Assembly: GCF_000010665.1 (NCBI RefSeq)
Contig: NC_012796.1
Coordinates: 496,001 to 560,000, forward strand
Length of the DNA stretch: 64,000 nucleotides
Reading direction: 5' to 3'
Origin: Solidesulfovibrio magneticus RS-1
GTDB taxonomy: Bacteria > Desulfobacterota > Desulfovibrionia > Desulfovibrionales > Desulfovibrionaceae
The position numbers were made by a program, and so were the translations under genes. Under the pieces are notes generated by a model. The model made no database searches, was not told the DNA's origin, and saw only the letters and a list, made by a program, of their open reading frames with translations. Shown here one piece after another: positions 1 through 6,893 of the stretch; position 1 is the first letter of the stretch; every line of letters starts with the position of its first letter.

Positions 1-2191
1 GGTCGAGGTTGTAGAAGAGTTGGGGCACCTCCACGCTGAAGTCGGTGAAAAGGCCGGTGACGGCGGGCATGGTCCGGGCCTCGGCCAGGAAGTCGTAGGC
101 CGTGGCGGCCAGTTCGGCCACCGGGCCGCCGGTGCGGTCTTGCAGTTCGAACTGGAAGCCGCCGGTGGTGCCCAGGCCCGGGATGGGCGAGGGGTTAAAG
201 GCCATGACGATGGCTTCCTGGACCCCGGCGAACTGCTTGCGGGTGCGGTCCATGACCGCGTCCAGGGAGAGCTGCGGCGTGGCGCGGTCTTCCCAGGGCT
301 TTAAAATGACGAACAGGACCGAGCTGTAGGAGCTGTAGGTGCTGGTGAGCAGATTGAAGCCGCCCAGGGCCAGCACGTCGGCCACGGCCGGGTCGGCGGA
401 CAAGGTCTGTTCCAGCTGTTTGACCACGGCGTCGTTGCGCTCCAGCGACGCGCCTTCGGGCAGCATGGCGTTGACGATGAAGTAGCCCTGGTCCTCGTCG
501 GGCACAAAGCCCGTGGGCAGGGTGACGAGCAGATGCCAGGCCCCCGCGCCCACGGCGAAAAGGCAGATGATGGTGAGCAGCATCCGCCGGATGGCCACGC
601 GCACGCCGGCGGCGTAGCCGCGGGTGCAGGCGTCGAAGACGCGGTTAAAGCCCCGGAAAAACGCGCCAAGCGGGCCCTTGCCTTCGCCGGCCGGACGCAG
701 GATGAGCGCGCACAGGGCCGGGGAGAGGGTCAGGGCGCAGATGGCCGACAGGGCCACGGACACGGCCAGGGTCAAGGCGAACTGCTGGTAGAGCCGGCCG
801 GTGACGCCGCCCATGAAGGCCACGGGCACGAACACCGAGATGAGCACCAGGGAGATGGCGATGACCGGGCCGGCCACCTCGGCCATGGCCGCCTTGGTGG
901 CTTCCCTGGGCGGCAGTTTTTCGTGGTCGATCTTGTGCTGCACGGCCTCGACCACGACGATGGCGTCGTCCACGACGATGCCGATGGCCAGCACCAGGCC
1001 AAATAGGGTCAGGGTGTTGATGGAGAAACCAAAGACCTGCATGAAGGCAAAGGCTCCGACCAGGGAGACGGGCACGGTGAGCATGGGAATAAGCGTGGCC
1101 CGGCCGTTTTGCAGGAACACGTAGACCACGATGAGCACGAGCAGCACGGCCTCGAACAGGGTTTTTATGACCTCGTGGATGGAGGCGGTGACGAACTTGG
1201 TGGTGTCATAGGGGATGGTGTAGCTGACGCCGGGCGGAAAGTAGCCGGCCTGCTCGGCCATGATGGCCCGGATTTTTTCCACCACGTCCAGGGCGTTGGC
1301 TCCGGGCAGCTGGTAGACCTGGATGGTGCAGGTGGGGTTGCCGTTCAGGCGCGTAAACGCGCTGTAGCTCTGGCTGCCCAACTCCACCCGGCCCACGTCG
1401 CGCACGCGCACCATCTCCGCCCCCTTGCCGGTGCGCACGATGATATCGGCGAACTCCTCGGGGTCGGCCAGCCGGCCCTTGACCTGGACGGACAGCTGGA
1501 ATTCCTGGCCCGGGGGGGCGGGCGGCAGGCCGATCTGGCCGGCCGGGGCCTGGACGTTTTGTTCGCGGATGGCCTGGGCCACGTCGGAGGAGGTCAGGCC
1601 CAGGCGTGCGAGCTTGTCCGGGTCGAGCCACACGCGCATGCCGTAGTCGCGCTCGCCGAAAACGGCCACGTTGCCGACGCCGGGCACTCGGGCCAGGGCG
1701 TCGGTGATGTTGATCTTGGCGTAGTTGTTGAGAAAAAGCGTGTCCCGGCTACCGTCGGGGGAGCTTAAGTTAATCACCAGCAGCATGTCCGGGGACTGCT
1801 TTTTGACTGAGATGCCCCGGCTGACGACTTCCGAGGGCAGGCGGGAGTTGGCCAGGGCCACGCGGTTTTGGACGTCCACGGTGGCCAGATCGAGGTCGCG
1901 GGAGATGTCGAAGGTGACGTTTAGGACCATGCGTCCGTCGTTGGAGCTGACGGAGTTCATATAGAGCATGTCCTGGGCGCCGTTGACCTCCTGCTCGATG
2001 GGCGTGGCCACGGATTCCTCCACGACCTGGGCGCTGGCCCCGTCGTAGGTGGCGGAAACCTGGACCGTGGGCGGGACGATCTGGGGATACTGGGCGATGG
2101 GCAGGGTGAGGATGCAGATGGCCCCGACCAGGGTGATGACGATGGAGATGACGGCGGAAAAAACCGGCCTGTCGATGAAAAAGTTGACCAT
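1..2191 (-). CDS. RND multidrug efflux pump inner-membrane subunit (AcrB/MexB family), 3' end beyond window
   Basis: Proton-driven inner-membrane transporter of a tripartite RND pump, exporting hydrophobic drugs or solvents across both membranes. Reading from ATG at 2191 down to base 1 gives about 730 residues without a stop. The family is about 1040 residues long, so the C-terminal third lies outside the window. The N-terminus is typical (MVNFFIDRPVFSAVISIV, first membrane helix). Residues about 340-420 form the membrane block with GIVVDDAIVVVE, whose Asp pair (residues 408-409) matches the proton-relay aspartates of AcrB. A loop near 590 has the usual FVPDEDQGY. The SD is AGGA 8-9 bases upstream. 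The adaptor gene lies just upstream on the same strand, so the two form an operon; an outer-membrane channel gene could follow outside the window. The substrate cannot be read from sequence. Confidence 0.95.
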   Translation of the reverse strand, partial: MVNFFIDRPVFSAVISIVITLVGAICILTLPIAQYPQIVPPTVQVSATYDGASAQVVEESVATPIEQEVNGAQDMLYMNSVSSNDGRMVLNVTFDISRDLDLATVDVQNRVALANSRLPSEVVSRGISVKKQSPDMLLVINLSSPDGSRDTLFLNNYAKINITDALARVPGVGNVAVFGERDYGMRVWLDPDKLARLGLTSSDVAQAIREQNVQAPAGQIGLPPAPPGQEFQLSVQVKGRLADPEEFADIIVRTGKGAEMVRVRDVGRVELGSQSYSAFTRLNGNPTCTIQVYQLPGANALDVVEKIRAIMAEQAGYFPPGVSYTIPYDTTKFVTASIHEVIKTLFEAVLLVLIVVYVFLQNGRATLIPMLTVPVSLVGAFAFMQVFGFSINTLTLFGLVLAIGIVVDDAIVVVEAVQHKIDHEKLPPREATKAAMAEVAGPVIAISLVLISVFVPVAFMGGVTGRLYQQFALTLAVSVALSAICALTLSPALCALILRPAGEGKGPLGAFFRGFNRVFDACTRGYAAGVRVAIRRMLLTIICLFAVGAGAWHLLVTLPTGFVPDEDQGYFIVNAMLPEGASLERNDAVVKQLEQTLSADPAVADVLALGGFNLLTSTYSSYSSVLFVILKPWEDRATPQLSLDAVMDRTRKQFAGVQEAIVMAFNPSPIPGLGTTGGFQFELQDRTGGPVAELAATAYDFLAEARTMPAVTGLFTDFSVEVPQLFYNLD

Positions 2192-2201
2192 GGCGGCGTC
2201 C

Positions 2202-2308
2202 TGGTGTTGCGTCCCTTAGAAAATACGCACGTATTTTCTAAGAAAACTTCATGGTTTTAAGCTGTTGCCCGCGAAACGCCGGAGGCGTTTTCCGTGGACG
2301 CGACACTA
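2202..2308 (-). mobile_element. 107-bp MITE-like element, copy 1 (TAGTGT...ACACCA)
   Basis: On the minus strand this stretch begins TAGTGTCGCGTCC and ends GGGACGCAACACCA, so its ends are imperfect inverted repeats. An internal perfect 13-bp inverted repeat with a 2-base loop lies at 2215-2242 (CTTAGAAAATACG and its complement). An ungapped hand alignment with 13414-13520 matches at 77 of 107 positions, and both copies are exactly 107 bp. The element fills almost the whole gap between the adaptor and pump genes. Its first three bases are the TAG stop of the adaptor gene. It has no coding capacity. TA-type ends suggest a non-autonomous transposable element, but a conserved 3'-UTR element is the alternative. 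Confidence 0.7.
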
Positions 2309-3511
2309 GGGCTTGGCGGCCGGCGCGGCGGCCGGGGGCTGGGCCGGCGTCTGGGCCTCGGCCTCGACGATCTTGGCCGGCACGCCCGGCCGGATCTTGG
2401 AAACGCCTTCCACGACGACCATGTCGGTGGGGGTAAGCCCCGAGTCGATGACGAAGTTGCCGTCCTTGGAGCCGCCAAGGGTCACGGCCTTGGCCTCGAT
2501 CTTGCCGTTGCCGGCCACGACGTAGACGGACTTGCTGCCCTGGACGTCGATGATGGCCCGCTGGGGCACGAGCAGCGCGGCCTTGCGGTACTCGAGCAAA
2601 GCCCGGACCTTGGCGAACTGGCCGGGCTTGAGCACGCCTTGGGGGTTTTTGAAGACGCCGCGCACGGCCAGGGTGCCGGTCTTGGCGTCCAGGGCCCGGT
2701 CGGCCATGTCGGCGTCGCCGCTCAAGGGGTAGATGGAGTCGTCGGCCAGGATGAGCGTGAGGGGATATTCCCGGGGCTTGTCGCCATTGGCCATGATGGC
2801 CTTGGTGAATTCGAGGTAGTCGCGTTCGCTGATGGAGAAATCGACGTACATGGGGTCGGTGGAGGAGATTTCGGCCAAAAGCGTGTTGTCGCCCTTGCCG
2901 ACGAGGTTGCCGACATTGACGTAGGCCTTGCCGATGCGGCCGGCGATGGGGGCGGTGACGCGGGTGTAGCCGAGGTCGCGTTCGGCGGTTTCCACGGCGG
3001 TCCTGGCGCTGTCGGCGTTGGCGGCCAGCTCGCGTTCGTTGGTCAGCCGGGTGTCATATTCGTCGCGGCTGACGGCGCGTTGCTTATAGAGCTGCTCGAA
3101 GCGGCCGAGATCGACCTTGGCCTTGGCCAGAAGCGCGTTCTGGCGATCCAGCTCGGCCCGGGCTTTCTGCAGGTTTTCCTGATACTGGCGCGGCTCAATG
3201 ACGAAAAGCAGATCGCCCTTTTTGACCAGCGCGCCTTCGGTGAAGTTGCGCTCCTTGAGATAGCCTTCCACCCGGGCGCGGACTTCGATGTTTTCCTTGG
3301 CCGCCACCCGTCCCACATATTCGCCGTAGACCGGCACATCGGCCACCACGGGCTTTTTGGCCTGCACCAGCACCGCCGGCGGTTCAGCCGGTTTGGCGTC
3401 CGCCTGTTTCTTGGCCGCGTCCTGGTCGCCGCAACCGGACAGGCAGGCCAGGGCGGCAAGCAGGAGCAGAGACAGACAGGTCGGCAGGGGGCGCAGCAAC
3501 AGTCGGCGCAT
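2306..3511 (-). CDS. RND efflux periplasmic adaptor lipoprotein (AcrA/MexA family)
   Basis: Membrane-fusion protein linking the RND pump to an outer-membrane channel. It has 401 residues, normal for the family. The start is the ATG at 3511 behind a good AAGGAG; an in-frame ATG eight codons upstream lacks one. A lipoprotein signal peptide ends in the lipobox LSGC (Cys27). Then come a beta-barrel/lipoyl half-motif (VRARVEGYLKERNFTEGALV, about 80-100), an alpha-helical hairpin rich in Gln, Ala, Arg and Glu (about 110-170), the second lipoyl half (VTAPIAGRIG) and a C-terminal membrane-proximal domain. The tail is Pro/Ala-rich. It is the first gene of the operon with the pump gene downstream. Its TAG stop is the first codon of the 107-bp element. 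Confidence 0.95.
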   Translation of the reverse strand: MRRLLLRPLPTCLSLLLLAALACLSGCGDQDAAKKQADAKPAEPPAVLVQAKKPVVADVPVYGEYVGRVAAKENIEVRARVEGYLKERNFTEGALVKKGDLLFVIEPRQYQENLQKARAELDRQNALLAKAKVDLGRFEQLYKQRAVSRDEYDTRLTNERELAANADSARTAVETAERDLGYTRVTAPIAGRIGKAYVNVGNLVGKGDNTLLAEISSTDPMYVDFSISERDYLEFTKAIMANGDKPREYPLTLILADDSIYPLSGDADMADRALDAKTGTLAVRGVFKNPQGVLKPGQFAKVRALLEYRKAALLVPQRAIIDVQGSKSVYVVAGNGKIEAKAVTLGGSKDGNFVIDSGLTPTDMVVVEGVSKIRPGVPAKIVEAEAQTPAQPPAAAPAAKP

Positions 3512-3900
3512 GGCAGTTCTCCTTGGCGGTGGCATACGATATCTGTTTTATAAAAAAGCTGGCACGTTGGCGCAATCATAATCTCCAAAAAGGGCGAGAA
3601 ATCTTTGCGAGTCGGCAACGGTTGGGGCAGGATGGCGGCGGTTGCCGCGGCAACGATAATATACAATATGTAACTATTGCATTTTCATGCACGGTGAATC
3701 GCATCCGCCTGATGCGAGCCGACGGTGGCCGGCCGTACCGGCGACAGGACAGTCCAGTCGTCGGTTGTTTCCTTCTGTGTTCCCAGCTCACCGTCCGGCC
3801 CGAATCGTCGAAAGCGGCCGGGCTGTTGACAGGGCGTCCCCTTTGCCGCATCCCTTGGCCTCGTGCGCCCGACCGGGCGTCCCACGCCAAGGAGACCATG
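3512..3900. promoter_or_regulatory. Divergent intergenic region between efflux operon and DUF47 gene
   Basis: This 389-base spacer separates two genes transcribed away from each other and should hold both promoters. It is clearly more AT-rich than its surroundings around 3525-3600 and 3655-3690. A perfect 14-bp palindrome, gttgccgcggcaac, lies at 3641-3654. A smaller inverted repeat (cgcatc/gatgcg) lies near 3700-3717. These could be operators for the efflux operon, but no adjacent repressor gene was seen. No coding region is convincing here. Confidence 0.4.
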
Positions 3901-4575
3901 ATGCTCAGTCCTTCCCTGCGATTTCTCGGCCCCCGCCGCCAGGATTACCTTCCGGGGCTGCTCGACCACTACGTGCCCATCTCCCGGGGCATGGCCCTTT
4001 TGGGCGAGGCCCTGGGGCGCAGCCTGGCCGCCGGACAGGACGCGGGATTCAAGGTGCTGGCCGGGGAGATCGACATCCTCGAAGCCGAGGCCGACAAGAT
4101 CAAGCGGCGCATCCGCAACCATCTGCCGGCCGGCTTTCTCATGGTCGTCGACAAGACGCTGTTTCTCAACTACACGCGAAGCCAGGACAATATCCTCGAC
4201 GCCGTGCAGGAAGCCGTGGTCTGGCTGGGACTTGGCGAATTCGCCATGCCGCGCGACCTGGCCGAGGCCATGATCGAGTGCGTGGCCCAGGCCCGGCGCA
4301 CGGTGGAGCTTTTGGAGCCGGCCCTCTCGGAAACCGTGAACCATGTGCTGGCCGGCCGCAGCGACCGGGGCGAGGTCAAGGGACGGATGCACGAGATCCG
4401 GCTGCAGCACCTCAAGGTGGTGCGTTCCAAACGCTCGCTTATTGCCGCCGCCTACGCCTCGGAGCTGGAGTTCGCCCGGGTCTACCAGATCATCCGGTTC
4501 GTGGAATACGTGTTTCGGGCCAGCCACAGCGCCGAGGGCTGCGCCGACATCCTGCGGGCCATGCTGGCTCGCTAG
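3901..4575 (+). CDS. DUF47/PhoU-like protein (phosphate-transport accessory family)
   Basis: Predicted cytoplasmic all-helical protein of about 224 residues. The length, helical heptads and segments such as LEAEADKIKRRIRNHLP and FLNYTRSQDNILDAVQEAV fit the DUF47 family, distant PhoU relatives. Members usually sit next to Pit-type phosphate transporters and are thought to regulate them. No transporter gene adjoins it here. Two ATGs are adjacent (3898 and 3901); the AAGGAG at 3889-3894 gives better spacing to the second. The reading frame stays open upstream to 3523, but the divergent promoter region and the SD argue against a longer protein. The family call is from memory of sequence character. 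Confidence 0.75.
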   Translation: MLSPSLRFLGPRRQDYLPGLLDHYVPISRGMALLGEALGRSLAAGQDAGFKVLAGEIDILEAEADKIKRRIRNHLPAGFLMVVDKTLFLNYTRSQDNILDAVQEAVVWLGLGEFAMPRDLAEAMIECVAQARRTVELLEPALSETVNHVLAGRSDRGEVKGRMHEIRLQHLKVVRSKRSLIAAAYASELEFARVYQIIRFVEYVFRASHSAEGCADILRAMLAR

Positions 4576-4763
4576 CGTCCTTGCTCAGGAGCGGCCCGGA
4601 ACGGCCGCCGTTTCCCAGGTGTGCGGCCTGCAGTTCCCTGCAAACGGCTGGTTGCCGCAATATGCGCCCGGCCGGGCCTTGCCGGAGACGTAAAATTGTC
4701 TGATAAAAAAACTGCTGCCGTCCCTCCCGGGCGGCACGCGACATCCGGCAGGGAGCAAGGGCC

Positions 4764-5216
4764 ATGAAACCGCCGCGCTCGCAACGCCTCCAGGCCATCA
4801 TCGCCCGGCTGCACGAGGGCGGCTACCGGGTCACGCCCCAGCGCGAGGCCATTCTGGCCGCCATGGCCGACAGCCCGGACCATCCCACGGCCGAGGTTGT
4901 GCATCGCCGCTTGCTCCCGTACATCCCCGACTTGAGCCTGGCCACGGTCTACAAGACCCTCACCGCGCTCAAGGCCTGCGGCGAGGTGCTGGAGCTGCAG
5001 TTCAGCAACCAGGACAACCGCTACGACGCGGCCCGGCCCAAGCCCCATCCGCATCTGATCTGCCAGGGCTGCGGCACGGTGACGGATTCCGACCTGCCGG
5101 GCGTCGAGGCCATGGCCCTAGCTCTGGCCGAGGCCACGGGCTATGCCATCACTTCCCATCGCCTGGATTTCTTCGGCCTGTGCCCGGCCTGTCGGGCGCG
5201 CGGAGCGGCGGACTAG
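4764..5216 (+). CDS. Fur-family transcriptional regulator, PerR-like
   Basis: Metal-dependent DNA-binding repressor of 150 residues, the usual family length. The N-terminal winged helix includes YRVTPQREAIL and the recognition helix LSLATVYKTL (about 57-66). The metal-binding part contains HPHLICQGCG (Cys100, Cys103) and a C-terminal CPAC pair (Cys140, Cys143), together the structural four-Cys zinc site. The PHPHLICQGCG layout resembles PerR peroxide sensors more than classic Fur, but Fur, PerR and Zur cannot be separated reliably by eye. It stands alone between the DUF47 gene and the converging dinB. No clear Per or Fur box was recognised just upstream. Confidence 0.88.
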   Translation: MKPPRSQRLQAIIARLHEGGYRVTPQREAILAAMADSPDHPTAEVVHRRLLPYIPDLSLATVYKTLTALKACGEVLELQFSNQDNRYDAARPKPHPHLICQGCGTVTDSDLPGVEAMALALAEATGYAITSHRLDFFGLCPACRARGAAD

Positions 5217-5220
5217 CCCC

Positions 5221-5278
5221 GCCCCCTCCCCCCATTGGGGGGTCCGGGGGCCTCAGGCCCCCGGCCGCCGGAGGCCTC
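5221..5278. repeat. Palindromic intergenic repeat, copy P1
   Basis: GC-rich spacer between the converging regulator gene and dinB. Its core is a 10-bp inverted repeat, ccgggggcct at 5244-5253 and its complement at 5255-5264, flanked by ccgccggaggc. The same string in inverted orientation recurs at 19510-19557. Related versions occur at 35124-35179, 35690-35757 and 59532-59628. It may act as a bidirectional terminator or processing hairpin, but no long T-run follows. Confidence 0.65.
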
Positions 5279-6463
5279 TTACTCCTCTTTTCGCTCCCCG
5301 TTCCGTTCGTACTCAAACAGTCTCCCCCGCATGATGGCAGCCTTGCCGAACTTGTCGCGGATGCGGTCCAGGGCGGCGTCTATTTGGGCGTCGTGTCGGG
5401 CTTGTGTTTTGCCTGGCGGTTCGAGGAGGGCGAGTTGGCGGTGCGGCTCGCCAAACTGCGAGACGCCGACGCCGATGAGGCGAAGGGGGTGCGGCAGGGG
5501 TTCGGCGTCGAGCAGCGCCCGGGCGGTCTCGAAGATGGCGCTGTCCGAGGCGGTGGGTTCGGCCAGGGTGCGGCTGCGGGTGATCTGCTTAAACGTGTTG
5601 AACTTGAGCTTGATGGTGACGGTGCGGCCGCGAAGGGATTCCTGGCGCAGTTCGCGGCCCACGCGTTCGGCCTGTTTGAGGAGCCAGGCGGCCAGGATGT
5701 CGCGGTCGGCGGTGTCGGCCTCGAAGGTGTTCTCGGCGCTGACGGACTTGGCTTCGCGGTCGGTGCAAACGACGGCGCTGCCCCGGGCGTGAGCCTTGTC
5801 GTAGAGGTCCAGGCCCCATTTGCCGCAGTGGCGGGCCAAAAATTCCGGCTCGTGGCGGCGAATGTCGGCCACCACCCGGATGCCCAGGCGGGCGAGACTC
5901 TCCTCGGCGCGTTTGCCCACGCCCGGAATCTTGGACACGGGCAGGGGCCCCAGGAAATCCAGGGCGGTTTCCGGGGTGACGATGGTGAGCCCGTCGGGCT
6001 TGTCGTAGTCCGAGGCGATCTTGGCGATGAATTTGACCGGCGCGACGCCCACGGAACAGGGCAAGCCCGTGGCCTCGCGGATGTCGGCCTTCATGGCCCG
6101 GGCCATGGTTTCGGGCGGCCCGAAGAGGGTCTGGCTGCCGGTGATGTCGACGTAGGCCTCGTCGATGGAGGCGGGTTCGACCAGCGGGGAAAAGCGGCCG
6201 AGCGTTTCCATGACGATCCGGGAAACCTCGCTGTAGCGGCGGCGGTTGCCGGGCAGGAACACGCCGTGGGGGCAGCGGCGTTTGGCTTCGGACACGGGCA
6301 TGGCCGAGCGCACGCCGTAGACCCGGGCCTCGTAGGAGGCGGCCGAGACCACGCCCCGGTGGTGGTGGCCGATAATGACGGGCTTCCCCTTAAGGGAAGG
6401 TTCGTCGTGCTGTTCCACGGAGGCGAAAAAGGCGTCCATGTCGAGATGGAGAATCACGGCCAT
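5279..6463 (-). CDS. dinB: DNA polymerase IV (Y-family translesion polymerase)
   Basis: Error-prone polymerase that extends mismatched ends and bypasses damaged bases. It has 394 residues, slightly longer than the E. coli enzyme. Catalytic carboxylates appear in HLDMDAFFASVEQ (Asp8 and Asp10 region) and in EPASIDEAYVDIT (Asp101, Glu102). Between and after them come the fingers (YEARVYGVRSAMP) and the helix-hairpin-helix thumb segment VSKIPGVGKRAEESLARLGI. The little-finger domain fills the C-terminal third. Start at ATG 6463. It is a single gene converging on the upstream regulator. No LexA box was identified. Confidence 0.95.
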   Translation of the reverse strand: MAVILHLDMDAFFASVEQHDEPSLKGKPVIIGHHHRGVVSAASYEARVYGVRSAMPVSEAKRRCPHGVFLPGNRRRYSEVSRIVMETLGRFSPLVEPASIDEAYVDITGSQTLFGPPETMARAMKADIREATGLPCSVGVAPVKFIAKIASDYDKPDGLTIVTPETALDFLGPLPVSKIPGVGKRAEESLARLGIRVVADIRRHEPEFLARHCGKWGLDLYDKAHARGSAVVCTDREAKSVSAENTFEADTADRDILAAWLLKQAERVGRELRQESLRGRTVTIKLKFNTFKQITRSRTLAEPTASDSAIFETARALLDAEPLPHPLRLIGVGVSQFGEPHRQLALLEPPGKTQARHDAQIDAALDRIRDKFGKAAIMRGRLFEYERNGERKEE

Positions 6464-6555
6464 GGGGGAGGGTGCGACGGGGCGGCGGGAAAAGCAAGAG
6501 GCGCGGCCGGAAAGGTTCCGAGTCGCGCCCCTGGAGGAAAAAGGCCCCGCCCGCC

Positions 6556-6753
6556 TCAGGCGGACGTGTTGAGATGCGCGCCCTTGCCCATGGCCGAGAG
6601 CACCTTGGTCTGAAAATCGTAGTCGGCGTCGACCTTGCCGTTGGCGTCGGTGTTGAGCTTGTCCAGGGTCTGGGTCACCACCTGGGCGCCCATGGTCTGC
6701 TGGTCCAAGGCCGAAGTCGTGGGTTTGGCGCTGCCGCCGCTCACTGCGTCCAT
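6556..6753 (-). CDS. Small hypothetical protein (65 aa)
   Basis: A 65-residue acidic, Gln/Thr/Asp-rich protein without signal peptide or membrane segment. It is supported by a perfect SD (AAGGAGG) seven bases before ATG 6753 and by a palindrome GGGAAATTTTCCC (6767-6779, minus-strand reading) just upstream that could be an operator. The middle reads DKLNTDANGKVDADYDFQTK. No family is recognised. It shares the MD-start, Ala/Thr/Gln style of the larger protein at 32518-33267, but homology is not claimed. Independent transcription is likely because 92 bases separate it from dinB. Confidence 0.6.
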   Translation of the reverse strand: MDAVSGGSAKPTTSALDQQTMGAQVVTQTLDKLNTDANGKVDADYDFQTKVLSAMGKGAHLNTSA

Positions 6754-6893
6754 GTCGCCTCCTTGAGGGAAAATTTCCCGCTCCTCGTCACTTATCGGCC
6801 ACGGTTCGGGCGGAGTTTAGCGTCTGGTTGGACAGGGCGTCCTTTTTGCTGCTATGACCCGGCTACGACTCAAGCCCCGTCCAGGAGGACCGC

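Noticed and set aside
2294-3553. 419-codon open frame on the plus strand opposite the RND adaptor
   Set aside because: Gly/His/Asp-rich shadow translation produced by high GC3 of the real minus-strand gene. It has no SD or family match.
6500-6550. Possible element end (gtcgcgcccctgg) near dinB
   Set aside because: Only one short end is similar, with no partner end at the right distance and no interior match.
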